Part shown: positions 27,001-40,355 of the stretch, piece after piece | How positions within the stretch are numbered: the stretch's first letter is position 1 | Layout: each line of letters begins with the position of its first letter | Assembly: GCA_947650285.1 (NCBI GenBank) | Contig: CANTFL010001332.1 | Location: 310,001 to 374,000 of the forward strand | Length of the DNA: 64,000 bases | Direction: 5' to 3' | DNA from: Hyaloperonospora brassicae | Taxonomy: Eukaryota > Oomycota > Peronosporomycetes > Peronosporales > Peronosporaceae | Made by a program: the position numbers and the translations under genes | Notes under the pieces: generated by a model | Databases searched by the model: none | What the model was told of the DNA's origin: nothing | Seen by the model: only the letters and a program-made list of their open reading frames with translations

Positions 27001-28024
27001 ATTTCCACCACGCGATTCCATTCGCAAATTAAATGGAGGCGAATAGACCTGGGCCATTTCATTCTCCGAAGAACCTTATATATGCGGGATGGATCGCGTA
27101 ATACTTATACGCAAGTATGTGGAGTATAAGCGGGACCCCGTCTCTCGTTGTACGACACTGTGCGGAATCATCACAACAATCACGCATTCCATCGTGCGAA
27201 TACTCAGAATCATGCTGCTTTCACAATTTAAATAAGAGAACGGAACATTACTTTGTTTTTGGACGAGCAGTTCACGTCTCCTGAAGATGTATTTCGGTTG
27301 TGTGTGGATGTATTGTTGCTGTACTACTAGGCGAGAGCCTTAAGGGCATACGAAAGAGGCTAATGGAGATTGTTGAACATTGAAGCTAATGTATCGTCAA
27401 AAGCGGCCTCGCATATACGGGCGTAGATGTCCCATCTACCACGTATCATGCGTGCATATTCTAAGTGGCAGATAGATGAGTATGCACTGCCTTTTTCAAC
27501 GCAAAAAATGCCATGGGATGATGCACGCAAGCAGTATATGGCTGGTTGGTTTAGTGAGGTATATTCGGGTACGCGAACGACCCACTATGTCCGGTATGTT
27601 CCGACCATTATTTTTGTGAGGTAGTGGCAGGATTCAAGCTACTGTGGAAATCATACTGCGATTTTCACCCTCAGGTAGTACTGAGCACATTGAGGGGATA
27701 TAACCGGCAGTCATCATCGTCAATATTATCCTACTGCGGCAATACCTCAGGGAACCACCCTTATCACGTAGGCAGTATAGGACTGCTTTCCCCACTTTCG
27801 TTAAGTCATTACGAGTCAAGGTATGTTTCATGTTTGGAGTAGTATAATATCACCTCCATTATATGAAAGGATGCTCGTCTTTCTGTTTTTGTTAGCTCCT
27901 TGATTCCGTTTGTTTACCGTAATAACGACGAAAACCAGCACGAAAGCAATTATATCTTTTCGATCCAGTCAAAATTTCTCTGTTGCCATGACTTCATTTT
28001 GTTTCGTGCGCCTGAAACGCACTG

Positions 28025-31000
28025 CTAAGACAAGTCCGCCATTTCTTTAGCGAGGGTATATTCATCCTCGCTATAACAATGACTGTAAATGCGGAATATC
28101 TCAGCATCGTGACCATCATAATCATCGTCGTCTGTGTCAACAATGTTGTCACCGCGATTGCTGGGTGTGTCTTTCTCATCGACGTCGACATTATCTTTGC
28201 CATTTCTTTCAAGTCGAGACTCAAATCGATGATTGATAAACATGATTCAAACATGTTGCTCAAGAATTTTCTTCCCATCTTCACCAAACGTAACACTTGA
28301 GTAGGATGGGTATATGTGGATGGTGGAAGCCGGTCACGAAAAACGGTCGCGTCAAAGGCGACGTATACACCAACCTATTTGTGTCATACTTGACCATCGG
28401 TAACATCACACACTTCAACTCGAGTGTGAGTTTGCTGATCATCGAAGAACTTGTTTGAGAAAAGGTAGGCACGGTCTGTCCGTTGATCTTTTTCTTGAAT
28501 ATTCCGAAGGTGACATCGTTGATCAGATTCCAAGAGAATGAATTGCAGCTTGACATAAATACGCCGTAAATAGAGAATATCTGTCAGAAAAAAGGTCACA
28601 GGGTAAATTATGGATTCAAAATTGTGTCAATATAGCCACGAGCTTCTCTCTGAAATTGAATGGATTTTAAAACGCAACACATGCACCGTCCTGCTGAATT
28701 GATCACCAGAAACAAAATACCCGCATTCATCTAATCGAACAAATAATATTTTATGCACGAAGGCTATTTAAAGAATCCTCAACCATGTGTCAGGACCGGT
28801 AGAGGCTACAAACGAGCACAGGATAAAGCAATCGACATTATACAAAGATAGACCACACAAGCTCGATTGTACTTACGAAATAATCGATGACGTCCAGGAC
28901 AGAAAAAGTATATAGACCGTTGAGTCGATTGTTTTACAACCACGATGCCTAATAAATGGTTCATCGTGACAACCATTCATTACACGCGGTCGCAAATTAG
29001 TTGCGTGAGCACAACGGCACGTATAATGTCGCCTAAAACTACTACATAGTACACAACTTTATCCGAAGTCGTCGTTTTTCGTGTTGCTGATGAACTAAAT
29101 GTTGCTAGCAAGCTGTTTCAACTTGCTGAGACTAGCTGCAAGAATTTTTATGAGACGCACAATGTCTTTTTCTTGAGCGTATTCTTTTCTCATTGCTGTA
29201 CGAAGAGTCGTCGATGAGATGCTGCAAGTCAGCATAAAAATATTGGGGTTATATTCACTTTTGATGATTAATGTTAGTGGAGCGTAAGAGTGAAGAAGAC
29301 CCTTGTTGGTCAAAATAGCAAAACCAGCATTGCTTTTTGGTATGAGTGCAAACTCTATTCTACAATAGATACCGATGCTACTCATCTTTTTTAGCCAATT
29401 ATCCATTCCAAACGTACTATCCAGACCTCTTTGTCTGTCCCGTGCAACTAATAATATCATGTGGGCACAGCTCTTCCGTTTTGTCTCTGTCGAAAATGGG
29501 AGACTTTCACTGCCTGGCAGGACAGTGCTGGTGAGCTCCAAACACCAGGAGCTAAAGTTTTAGTTTCTACTGCCGGGTATCGAATCGGTGATCTCTAAGA
29601 AATCTCTGCCAAAACTAACAGTTTGACCTACATTGTGCATACATACTGTAGACTCTTTGTTTTACATACGTAGTACTGCTAAGATCATACTCTGTCACGC
29701 ATGATCACGCTTATCCAGACGCACATCATACATCACGTAAACTTAATATTGGTCTGAGTGGACGGCTCAAGACCATGCGGGCATGATAGAGCACCAGAGT
29801 CAACGTCGAGTAGTCCTGGTGTACATTTCATCGAGAGGATATACCAGCAAATAATAAAAGCCCACCTCAATATTCTTTGTGACAGATCTGGACTGTTAAA
29901 CCTTTTTCGTATCGACCCATGGCCTGTAAAACGATAAACGGTATGTTTCCAAGGCAAAAGACAAACGATTTGCTCAGTGTATACTTCATAAAAAGGAGTT
30001 TCATATTGTACACGAAATATTGCGATAAGGTGGTTGCAGGTTACGCGGCTTGTAACATACGACACACTCCTCCCCGTGTGCGTCATATTGCATCAACGCA
30101 TAGCTGATTCGAAAACGTAATGCTGGCGTCACATAACACCTGAAAGGGTATGTTCTGATCTGCAGCAACTATTATTAATTTATTTTCAAACGCTTCGTCA
30201 GACCATTATATAAGTGGTTAGAGTCATCACTCCATGACCACTTTTATCTTTCTTAAATCATCTAGAAAGATGAACGTTCATCTCGGCGTATTTGCGCGAG
30301 TGATTATGTAAGTAAGACGCTAAGCCAGATCGTGTACCAAGGTTCTCAACATCGGCCGCAACGAAGCTTTCGGTGATCGCCCGATCTTTTCTGGATCGGG
30401 TCGTACGCTATTTTACCGACCATGTACCCAAGAATTAGTTTGTACTTATCTATAATCAACAATCCTATAGATTGGCGTACAAGTTATGCTTATGCATGAG
30501 TAGAAGGACCCATTGGGACGTAAATTCGGTGGGTTTCCACGTCCTACTTTTCAATTACAGCCAATATGGACGAATACATCGTAGAAGTATACCACTGCAA
30601 AATCTCAATTTTATCTCAGCAAACATTTTACACATCTGTTGAATGTTAAAGGGACACTTCTATTCATAATTCATTATCGTTTACTCGTAGATCACATTGC
30701 TTTTGATGCTCACTGCCCTGTACGATTTTGCATCGGTCACTCATATGGGTCCGACAGAATCTACCCACCAAATCTATAGACGAATAGATGGTACCCTATG
30801 ACTTACCATTTATGGGTACATCCTTCTTCGGTACCGACGTCTAAGCCGGCTCATTGCAGCATTAATCTTCTAAATGTGTGCACTATCCGCCATTCTAATG
30901 TATCGTTTTGCACACAAATACTCGTTGATCCATTTGGGAAAGTTACATCCCTCACATGGCCCGCAGATAAACAACCGGCAAAGAAGTTTTCGATCGCTAA

Positions 31001-32300
31001 TACATGTTAACGAGGAAGATGCCATCTCTTTATGATACAATACTCTAAACCGTGCTTGAGTTCTATCATTACGAGTGTATGTATATTTTACTGGCCAGCA
31101 CGTCACGGAGTTAGGGAACACATTTCGAATTCGATAAAATCCTTGTATATAGGACTTGCTCTAAGTGACTATCAGCGTAAGACGTGTCGTGTTCATTGAT
31201 TCATCGCATCCATGACAAGTATTTTATCGATGAGATCGGATAATTAGTTTGTTCTCAGCAAATATCACTACCTAACTTAATCGGTGACGTAATAGTCCCT
31301 TGCGACGAGTACTCAGATCTACTTGACCTTTCCACTACTCATATCCTGCACGAGACGTTTAGGTTTATGTTTCGGCACTTGTTTGATCCTCTAATATATC
31401 TTAAAAGATACTCTCATATCAAATATACAAGCGACGACACTTGGGGTCCGTCTTATAGATGCCAGATAGAGTCTCGGTAAAATCCTGCAGACTTGTTCCC
31501 TCCGCAATCCTTATTTTCAGGTCCACCCGTTTATTAGTATTTTCTTCCGTTTTACCCCAGCTTGGAGATATGTATAGTCATTTATGGATGACCCCCGCTA
31601 GACACGCATCGATGTACTCATTCAATCGACGTATTCGAGCGGTGAAGCTTAGTCTCTTCATTCGCAAAAACACAGGCCCCGAAGGATTTTTTCAAAGTGA
31701 AGAGGACAACTAAAATTAGGTCTTGTTCAGTCGTACAAACGCTGTAATCGCAATGAGATTATCGCACTCATTAGTAGTACATTCACACGCTTGTAAACAC
31801 TCCAAGACCCTCCTCTGATGGATATTAATTGAACCCGCAACATTCATCAACACGGATTGATGCTACTAGATTTTCTATGACTCGTACCTTCGGAGACACG
31901 GAATAAAAATCATCTATGGTACAAAGTCAACGAGAGCTCGTAAAGACACGCCGTATGTCATATCAATATTCATAGTGGTGATGGATACCTCATACTCAGC
32001 GGTATTACCTTACAATCACTATATATTGAGAGCAACCTTTGTCAAGAGGCTTGCAATATATTTTGAATCTGCTGACTCGATAGGGCTCTCGACGCCTTCT
32101 GTATTTGACCATTTTTTACGGTCTACCTTGCTGTTGCGGTTTGCAAAAGAGCTAGACCCGCGTTCACTGTACTTTGGTAGGAGGTTGGTAACCTCGCTCA
32201 TTATTGCAATTTATCGGGATTGGGGAACTGCACTCGTACGCTTAGTGTCATATCCTTTGACAGCGATCGCGCCTACGCGAACGAATTTGACTCGATAGGC
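28025..32300 (-). pseudogene. pol relic of element A
   Basis: Fragments in pol order, reading leftwards: LLTKVALNI (near 32030) against LLTKVAPDT at the start of pol; RT region near 30870-31000; FNSPDLSQRILRW (within 30086-29733) against VNSPHLSQRMARW of RNase H; RKEYAQEKDIVRLIKIL (near 29160) against RKAYAEDKDLLRLMDHL; VTGFHHPHIPILLKC (near 28320) against VNGLRHPRVPTLLEC after the integrase core; and an acidic run DTDDDDYDGHDAEIF (near 28120) against the acidic linker. The catalytic motifs are mostly lost. Separate frames and many stops; non-functional. Confidence 0.8.
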
Positions 32301-32381
32301 AAGACCGATTCCTCTCCATACAAAAGAACTCCATCGTTTCCATACCTCCTGTTTCTTGTCGTCCTCATGAGCGATGAATGG

Positions 32382-33090
32382 TTAAACTAATTTAATCCTC
32401 TCGATACTTAAGTATTTCTGCTCCGTATCTGCGATCGCTTGTACTAGCGTATCCAGCTCGAGACGGAAAAGGTTGTTGCTGACGTGATCACCTTCAACAT
32501 CCTTTATGAACACCGTGATTAACGTGTGCTCATGGATTGGGATGATCGAAATGAAGCTTGCAAGGAAGCGAATGTGCAAAGGGTAAGGGTGCACACCCCT
32601 ATTACCCTTTTAAGCTATATAATCTCTGTTCGAGCTGTGCAATCTTCTCGCGGCGGCTCAACATTTGGCTGAGCCGATTCTGAACGACCTCCAACGATGC
32701 GTGTGCCGCTAAAAATCAGGTTAAAGAATCGAATTGTTGGCACGTTGTCACGTTCTATTGGGCGAATATAATAAGTATTTACCCATCATCGACGTGAAGA
32801 GCAGTGATGGCTTCGTCCATCTCGACGAGCCATCGTAACAGGGAGTCTTCCGCGACTACTTTGTACTTGGAGACGTTTGTCTTTAAGGGTTTTAGATTGG
32901 TAAGCGTGCGTCGGTCTGGTACCAGCAGAGTGAGCCTGATATTGTCCTCAACCGCTATGCATGTTATTATATTTACCGGTGAATCAAGATTACATCACCT
33001 CGCGACACATCAAGTTCACGTTGAATGAGCTTGTAGATGACGTAATGCTATTGTTCCTTATCCAATGCAGATATAATGATTCATCATCTA
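32382..33090 (-). pseudogene. gag relic of element A
   Basis: From 32594 to 32382 the minus strand reads HIRFLASFISIIPIHEHT, then LITVFIKDVEGD and LFRLELDTLVQAI. It follows HIRLLASSITANPVHEHT, LITVFMQGLAEG and LFRLELNTLEEAI of the intact gag almost residue for residue. The DNA at 32800-32980 is the counterpart of the gag part around VDISKYSG. No zinc knuckle is readable. Frameshifted and dead. Confidence 0.85.
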
Positions 33091-33247
33091 TCCTCATCGA
33101 CTGTCGAGATCATTCGTTCGACTGCAGTCCATTCAATGTCACGAAAATACGAGTAGCTTTTATTCGTGGCGTGAGAGGTATCGCCATCATCGTTTACCAT
33201 GTTCATGCTGGGTGAGAAAATTGTGATTTTTAGAAGGTACTACCAAG

Positions 33248-33676
33248 TATAACGGGCCCTGACAGCCACGTACTAATGACATTACGAGCAAACGCTGACT
33301 GAAAACGGAGTTTCTCAAAGCCCTGTTACCTCATGTATAAAGTGTAGAGGACGGCAAGCATCTTATACAAGAGAGCATAGTAGTGGTAAATGTATATTCG
33401 CATTCGATACCATTAAGTCCTTAATCCCTTCTATGTTAATCATTACTAACTAGAAAATAAGAAAACGCATTGTGAAATCTACTCGGTACATGTTGCGCGC
33501 TTCAAGCAGCAATTGGTCGGCTAATAGCATTCCATGTCCCAAACAATGAGTAGCCTCTTGGGTAACTGCCAGAATAGCACAATGTCCTGTGATATTCTTA
33601 GCGCAACATGTAACGTGATATCCCCCCTTGTAAAATCATATATGATTATATCGTGTAACGGGTCCACCACGTTACA
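33248..33676 (-). repeat. Decayed LTR, reverse orientation (5' LTR of element A)
   Basis: The left end reads TATAACGGG (from TGTAACGGGG) and the right end CACGTTACA, with a degraded terminal hairpin TGTAACGGG ... CACGTTACA at 33654-33676. Near 33487 it reads TTGCGCGCTT followed by AGCAGCAATTGGT, the reverse complement of the ACCAATCGC ... GCGCGCAA box of the intact LTR. No target duplication is visible. Confidence 0.65.
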
Positions 33677-36600
33677 CTTCTGAAGTAGTCGATGAGTATA
33701 ACACTCGTATCTCCACCGCACTTCCGTGAGACCGTCCGTACCTTCCAGTATAATTATTTGAAATCGATCCAGTGGTGTAGCAGGGCTTGTCACGATCTTC
33801 AAGTTCGCTTCTTTTTATAAAGATATGCAAAATGTGATACAGCACTAGTGACGGAGGCTGTCTCAACAGAGTATTTAACCCAAACTCGATTTTTGTCTAT
33901 GAGTTAAAGCCGTTACCTTGGTAAGGAATCACTATCTGAATGATACGGATGCATGATGTTTGCATGATCACAAAAATTACATACAACGTCTTGTATATAT
34001 CCTTTGTCAATTCTTTTGTCTTAAGGGACGACTGATGATTTCACGATTCGTTCAAAACCATATCCTACTTTAAAAAACAAGAGCAGAGTATTGTGCAGAA
34101 ATATACAGCTTATTCCGTATTTCCAAGGTGAGATTTAGTTGGAGTTGTGGGTACCTAATCAAGGCCAACGCAGTTATCATGAAGCTTTCTGGAAGTTTAC
34201 TAATACCACTCTTTATTTCAAGATCTTGTTGTTAGGTGCCTATGACACCCCGATCACTGCTTGGGTTTTCCTTGTACATTATTAGGATGCCATTTCGGCG
34301 GTTCGTCGTGGAGTTTCGTTGGTCTCTGATCCGTTTCCATGATCTTTACTATCCGATGAGCGTATAATGCCACCATGGCGTCACTAATAAGACAATAAAT
34401 CATTTTACTGATGTGGCGTCATACGAGGGTAGGCCACTATCCATACGGTATTTATGACGTATCTTTGGTCTGGAATGCGAAAGCTAGCACCTAGTAGACT
34501 GCACTAAAAAGATCTACTGAAGGCACCAAGAGCAACTAGTTACTATCAGACCTCTAGACTCATTCGGCAATTATGTTACGGAAATCGCACAAGCGATTCG
34601 CACAGTATCCACCATCACCTGAATCTTCCCATGAGCACATCGATGTGTTCGAGAAAATGAAAGAGGTCCTTAGAAATGACCAGTATCGAGAAGCGCGATA
34701 TGACGAAGGTAGAAAGGAGTGTTTGGTTTTGTCTGTGCAACGTCTTCTGCCGGCGCGTGTCATATGATAAAGAAACGCTTTTGTCAATACCTTTTCACAA
34801 TTCTGATTACAGCATATGACATCATGATGTGGCGACTTTTGCTGCTCAAAGAAAACAAATGATGGTGAGCATGCAAGTTCAACGTTTTGCGTCGCTCGTA
34901 CTTGTCGTTATGGCTTGCGATACCTCAATATTCGTCAACTTCTTATGTTTAAGAGCGACCAGCAATGTTTTACACCATGAAAACCTTCTCATTTATGTTC
35001 ATATAGTCAAGCCGTGATCATCCGCGTTATTTTCGTACCACCCAATATGGTGTTTTTAAATGTTGTCTACTATAGTAGCAGACACCCGTGAAAGAGAATA
35101 CCATCAATGTGTCAAGGAATACAAAATTCCAGCTGTTACAGCAGCATCCTTGGAGATCGAGGCGTGAGTAAGTATAGTAATTGTAATCGGGGACGTGTGA
35201 CGAGTGCTGAGGTACAGACAAAGAAAAGACGGAATTATTTGGGGAAATAAACATTGCTGAAATTATAGTTCAAATGAAATTATTCCAAATTATTGTGAAA
35301 ATGAAAAGTGCCCCAATAACTTACAAATAAACAAATGCGCCACAAGGCGGAAAACACATAATGATGTACCAAATTATTGGTAAATAGGTATCGACTGTGT
35401 GTGCTACATGTTTCAACATATATGTACATAGATGCTTGCCTAAGTACGACCTTGGTAAGAAAACGATGTTGTTGTCGTCTGTATGTTGCTGTTCAAAAGA
35501 CAAATGAAGACATTAAAAACCAGTCAGTAACGTCACATTTTTCAAAACGCCGGCGATCGCATACACAAACCTTTTTAAATGTTGTCGATGACAAGAGCGC
35601 ATCTGTATTGATGTGTGTTTATCTGTAAACACACCATGCATACCGAAAAAATCTTTTGGCATGTTTGCTAGAGCTACGAAGCACTACTTCTGGAAGGATG
35701 GTAGTCTTGGTAACTAAAACATTAGTAAACACTTGCATGACAACCTGCAAAAAACCAACACATATTTGGTAGTTCTCGATTAAGTACCTCTACTCTTGTT
35801 GATTGTCTATTCGTCGTCTAAGGCTGCGGTAGGTCGTAACTATAGCAATTAACACAGCATTAAGTACGCGCCATTCAAACACGGCGCTGTCTCATCTCAT
35901 TTTTGCATCACGTTTTTTTCAGTTGGACATCTACATACTGATGCATTAGCACATCAAATAAAATCAATGAAAGGGCTTAAGCAACGTAGCTGACATGCCA
36001 AGCTACATGAGCATTTCAAGACTACGTTCGAATCGTCAAGACATCTTCTCCCTTTCGCGATTCGAGTGGTGACTAAAAATTTGGAAGGTTGTCGAGATGA
36101 TAAAACATGAGAGGATGAAAGACATACGTACGAGCATGTGCATGATTTTAAATGGCGTACAGTCGGTCGTATAGTATACATTGATGGTGCATTATTGTCA
36201 TATACAGAATATCCGGCGCTTTTTTACTTTTATTATCTTGTGGTGCATTTCCACTTTTATTATCGTGTGACGCATCGAAATTTTCCTTTGACTTATTTTA
36301 ATCCACATGATTGAAGACGCCTTCTTGTCTTAAAATGCCTTTTTCACTTTTTACATACACACATGCGCACGAGCAGCTGTCCAAAGCAAAATAACATTGG
36401 GCCGTATATGACCTTATCAGGCATACAAACGATTGACAGGGTACGCTATTTGGGGAACTACTAGCAGCACCACTATCGCTACACTTACATCGACCAGCTC
36501 ACCCCGTATTGCATGCTGATGACCGATTTTTCATGGGGTATAGATACGTCCAATCCGGCGGCACCTTTTTCCAATCAATGGTCATGCGGGATGCGTGTCA

Positions 36601-37318
36601 TCTGCACATAGCCTCGATAGTGGACGTAAGAATCCGAATTCGGGTAATGTAATGGAGCGTTGCATGCATGATTGCAGAACTCCCTGAGCGTGACCCGATC
36701 TCGTATGGATCGCGTCGCAGGATAAAAAATGTTGTATCTGGTAATGCCACACATTGTGTGATAGTGCCACGATCCTTGACATCTGCAATATGATGAGTCT
36801 CTGTGGTTCCATCCCCGGCTGAACGAGTCTTTTGATGCAAGCAAATACATATAGGTCAATATGAAATGCATTTTTACTACCAGTAAAATAGTTCGTACTC
36901 CGTACGAGGACTTCAACTAGTTTTTTCATCGCCAAATGATATTACTATGGTGCTTCGGCTGTACATTTATCGAGTTGACGTTGAAGTTGTGATTGAAACC
37001 ATTGAGGGGACATGCCCGTCAGATGGGCTCGTCTCACACCCTACAAATTACCTTAGATAATTCCTGATGTCTTTACCAGTTCCAGTCTGTTTGTTCGGTA
37101 TCGTTACACGAAGTACCCGTTTTCGCGCGCATATTCCTCGTCGCTAACACTGGTCGTGCTGAATGTCAACGTCATTAATTTAGCGTGAGCTCTCGATCGT
37201 TTGCAGTATGGAAATTTCCGACGTTGGAAAGGTTAAACAATGCTGTGTGTGCAGAACCGCTCAGCGCCATTTTGTAAAATGCAGAAATTACACAACAAAA
37301 GCATGCAAGTTCCACATC
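33677..37318. other. AT-rich region, no gene recognised
   Basis: Only short frames occur. Overlapping minus frames at 36575-36935 (113 and 117 codons) look like transposon debris with a few residual hairpins, but I could not assign them. Confidence 0.5.
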
Positions 37319-37323
37319 GAATG

Positions 37324-37762
37324 TGTAACGGGGTGGCCCGTTACATGAAATTACCTCTTGTGACAAATGGTAATAAAGAATGAAATGTTGAATGCTCTTT
37401 TAAAAATATCACCAAAAGCAGTGATATTGTTGAGATGACCCAAATGTCTACTCATTATTTGATATCGTGATTTTACCAACCCACCAATGTCTGCTCGACG
37501 CGCGCAGTGGGTGGTGAGTAGACGTCATCATTTGTTTAGTTATATTAATTTAATAAAGTCAGGTCAAACAGAGAAACAAGAGTTATGGAAGATAATTGGA
37601 TTAACTAACAGTTTTACTATTTCTACAACTAGAGTCTTGCTTAGGTGTTTTATCCTCCCCCTGTGTATTGCTTTCACCTAGCGGGCACTGACCTTCACTG
37701 CTGTCAGTAGAAGGTAACTCCGTACTGATCTTCTGGTACGAAGCAAGCAGTGCCCCGTTACA
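37324..37762 (+). repeat. Solo LTR of the Ty3/gypsy family, 439 bp
   Basis: It starts TGTAACGGGG, ends GCCCCGTTACA, and is flanked on both sides by GAATG (37319-37323 and 37763-37767), a perfect 5-bp target duplication. The terminal hairpin keeps the arms TGTAACGGG / CCCGTTACA with a different loop from the intact LTR. Another hairpin (AATATCAC / GTGATATT) and the GACGCGCGCA box at 37497 are shared. No internal sequence is present, so this is what remains after LTR-LTR recombination. Confidence 0.9.
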
Positions 37763-37767
37763 GAATG

Positions 37768-39672
37768 CGCATGAAGGTTGGACACGTATGACGGACACTT
37801 CGTCTTGCTTCGTTAGACAAGATGCGTTTTACACGTCTTTTTGTCTCTGCTTTGACCATGCGCTCTTGACAAACTATGCGCATGCGCGACCTTTGTACCT
37901 CTTTTGGACGGGAAGACGTGTGTCTTTCACTGCATCGAGAGCAGTCCATGATGTGACTGAAAGATGCATACGCGACGTTAAGTGATAGCGCAGGACGCAT
38001 CGGGGAGTATTGCAACATTCTGCAGCGCTTTCGTAATGATACATAGAACCATTTATGGTGAGTGGAATGAGTTGTACATGTGGACGGGGCACTATTGTAT
38101 AACGAGACAGACACATGGTCTGACGCAACGTACGTCCACCAAACCATCACGTGGATGTATGTCATTTGAGACAGAGCTGTGATCCGCAATAACGATTGCT
38201 TCTGGTTGATCGACAAGGGTTGGAGGTATGGCACAAGGATAGAAACGTTTCGTGTAGAACAGAACCTAACAAACACATGAGAAAGACTCAAAGGCGACAT
38301 GCAAGACATGCGAACCATGACCTTGAATGTATGCATCATTCGGCAGAGATCAACAAACACCAGCATCTATTCAATATGGAGCGACGCAGCCAACTACATA
38401 AAAAGAGGCTGAGGGCTAAAGAAACAGACAGGGAATGTGAGGTGGCGACCGCCATGGGAGGTAAAACATACGGGTGACAGCACGAGGAGATTATGGACGC
38501 GCTGAAGCTAAACCTTACCGTGCAAAAAAACTCAGGAGGTGCTGAACAACTCACCAAACATGCGCTATCAGTAGATGCGGGTTGCCCGGACTTCCATGGA
38601 CTGGCATAAAGAACGCACCTCGATGGCGATATCGCGTGCGTGTACGTGGTGAAAAGTAGATCTTTCGTAATTTTTCAAATGAGAGACATCTCACGTCGAT
38701 GGCACAAATGGCTCTAGTGTTATTATATTGATCGGCAACAAGAAAGCAGATTCACCACGCCGGTCGCCTGGCTGCAAATGACTGTTTGCACGCGGTGCCT
38801 TCAATGCGAGGGGGGTGGTAGTGCAATGAAATCGGTGCCCTTAGGGATACGCAGACGATAACATCGGCATGCTAGCGGACTGCTTCTTCTCCTTCTTTCA
38901 TGTAAACTACGACATTGAGCTCGAGTTCATCAGGACAATGCATCCACTCATCGTGCCACAAGCTCGAGAGATTTTTCTTTGGTACGAAAGAGTCGATGTG
39001 ATATGTAGACCTGCCAAGCCTCTAGGCTTAGCAAGCCTTCTCGATACGGCGAGACCACTTTCGAGGACTTGTGGTTATCCTGACGAAGAGGTTATTCGTG
39101 CATCAGAGAAGCAGTCCCATCCGAATTCGAGTGTGTTGTAACGCTGGAGAAGCTTGTCCTGTGATTCAGCATCTGGGCGTGCGATTGTGCGAAAATACGC
39201 TGAATTGAAGTGTTTGCAGGCGATTATGTGCAGTTAGGGGATGTACGAGTTTACCGAATCATTTGAAAGGCGTTTCGGTCTTTTTATTGCTATGCTGAAT
39301 TCGGCTGCACGGAATCAATTGATTACGCACGCCCACGTGCTCATTTTGCTTATTTGTATCTTTTTCCACCAGTAACGGATTGTTTTAGACGCAATATAAG
39401 AATAGCCTCAATTTGTCAACATGGTAAAAAAGAGGAAAGAAAAAACGGTGCTTTATTTCGGTAAAAAAAAGCTGTTGATGTTCTTACCCACTGATTTCCG
39501 CGTGGGCTGTACTAGTAAGAAAATGTCCAACAACCAAATTACCCTCCTTCATCCGATAAAAACCTCAGCGGACGACCGGCCCAAACTACCATATTTTTCA
39601 TCTGAATATAATGGATGTGGTGCACTAGCTCTGACGAATGAATACATGCGACCGTTGACAACGAGCGAAGGA
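37768..39672 (+). other. Decayed coding-like region, product unknown
   Basis: GC content rises here and the plus strand shows stop-poor runs with biased composition (for example LKDAYATLSDSAGRIGEYCN near 37960, and HVDGALLYNETDTWSDATYV near 38080) broken by several stops and frame changes. Frames at 38196-38477 (93 codons) and 38869-39141 (90 codons) are the longest on this strand. I do not recognise the family. It could be a dead host gene or a non-gypsy transposon. A 202-codon minus frame (37758-38366) overlaps it and looks like a shadow. Confidence 0.35.
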
Positions 39673-40350
39673 TCAGCTACATGCGGGCGACGACATCGAT
39701 GGGTCGCTGTCACTGCTGACAAAAGTCAACGACTTGAGCAACTGCTCCATTCCGTCCATTGCGTGTTCGATCGCTTCCATCGAGCTCGCGTACGAAATGC
39801 GCATGCCGAACTCGTCGCCAAACTCCGAACCAGGCACAACGGCAATATGCGAATGTTGCAACAAGTGCGCACAGAAGTCATCGACGCTCGCCAGGGACAC
39901 ACGCTCGTTCGCAATGACGACCTTCTTGCCCTGGAAGTAAGACGACAAGTCCAAGAATACATAGAACGCTGATGTCGGGTAGGCGAAGCGCACGTTAGGC
40001 ATGGCAGTCAGTCGCTTGACGATGTAGTGGCGCTTCACATCCAGATTCTTCATCACCGCTGCAATGCGACGCTCACCCTTCTCCATACACTCCAGCTCCT
40101 TTTTGAGTGCCTCGACAGCAGCCACCTGGCCCACAGTATTTGGACACGACGTTAGCTGGGCCTGCAGCAGTGTACAAGGATCGATATAATGCTTGGGTGC
40201 CGCGAGGTAGCCGACACGTAAGCCGGTCATGGCATGCGCCTTTGAGAACCCGTTCACCAACAGCGTCCTCTCGTACATACCCGGCAGAGCGGCGAAGCTC
40301 ACATGTTTTCGCTCTATCACGCCTTCGTCTTGGTACAACAACTGCTCGTA
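39673..40350 (-). pseudogene. Prephenate dehydratase/aminotransferase, C-terminal fragment
   Basis: This is the 3' part of the host gene that starts at 49699. It holds the second half of a class I/II pyridoxal-phosphate aminotransferase. The cofactor lysine lies in NGFSKAHAMTGLRVGY, followed by YPTSAFYVFLDLSSYF and the C-terminal arginine context FGMRISYASS. Its last codons are SMSSPACS followed by a stop at 39673. The fragment begins at IYEQLLYQ exactly at the retrotransposon junction, and a GATCT duplication (40351-40355) links it to the 5' fragment. It has no start codon of its own in host sequence. The intact enzyme would transaminate prephenate or an aromatic 2-oxo acid in phenylalanine/tyrosine synthesis. 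Confidence 0.85.
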
Positions 40351-40355
40351 GATCT
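40351..40355. repeat. Target site duplication, left copy (GATCT)
   Basis: GATCT directly precedes the 5' LTR. The same five bases follow the 3' LTR at 48329-48333. The length fits Ty3/gypsy integrases. Confidence 0.9.

Larger units (their letters stand above)
25100..33676 (-). mobile_element. Element A: decayed Ty3/gypsy retrotransposon, minus strand
   Basis: All parts of the intact element can be traced in the correct order on the minus strand: 5' LTR (33676-33248), gag (33090-32382), protease and early pol (32300-31459), RT (31121-30870), RNase H (30086-29750), RNase H-integrase spacer (29240-29095), integrase end (28556-28281), acidic linker (28243-28025) and an LTR relic (about 25640-25100). 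The antisense ORF relic is on the plus strand (25687-27000). Its length of about 8.6 kb fits the 7973-bp intact element. Every frame is broken. The left end is approximate. Confidence 0.8.

Noticed and set aside
37758..38366. 202-codon minus frame as a gene
   Set aside because: It has no recognisable features and overlaps plus-strand sequence that looks more coding-like; it begins within the region of a solo LTR end. Left unassigned.
39421..39972. 183-codon plus frame
   Set aside because: Its second half is the antisense shadow of the aminotransferase C-terminus and the first half is low-complexity K/E-rich DNA.
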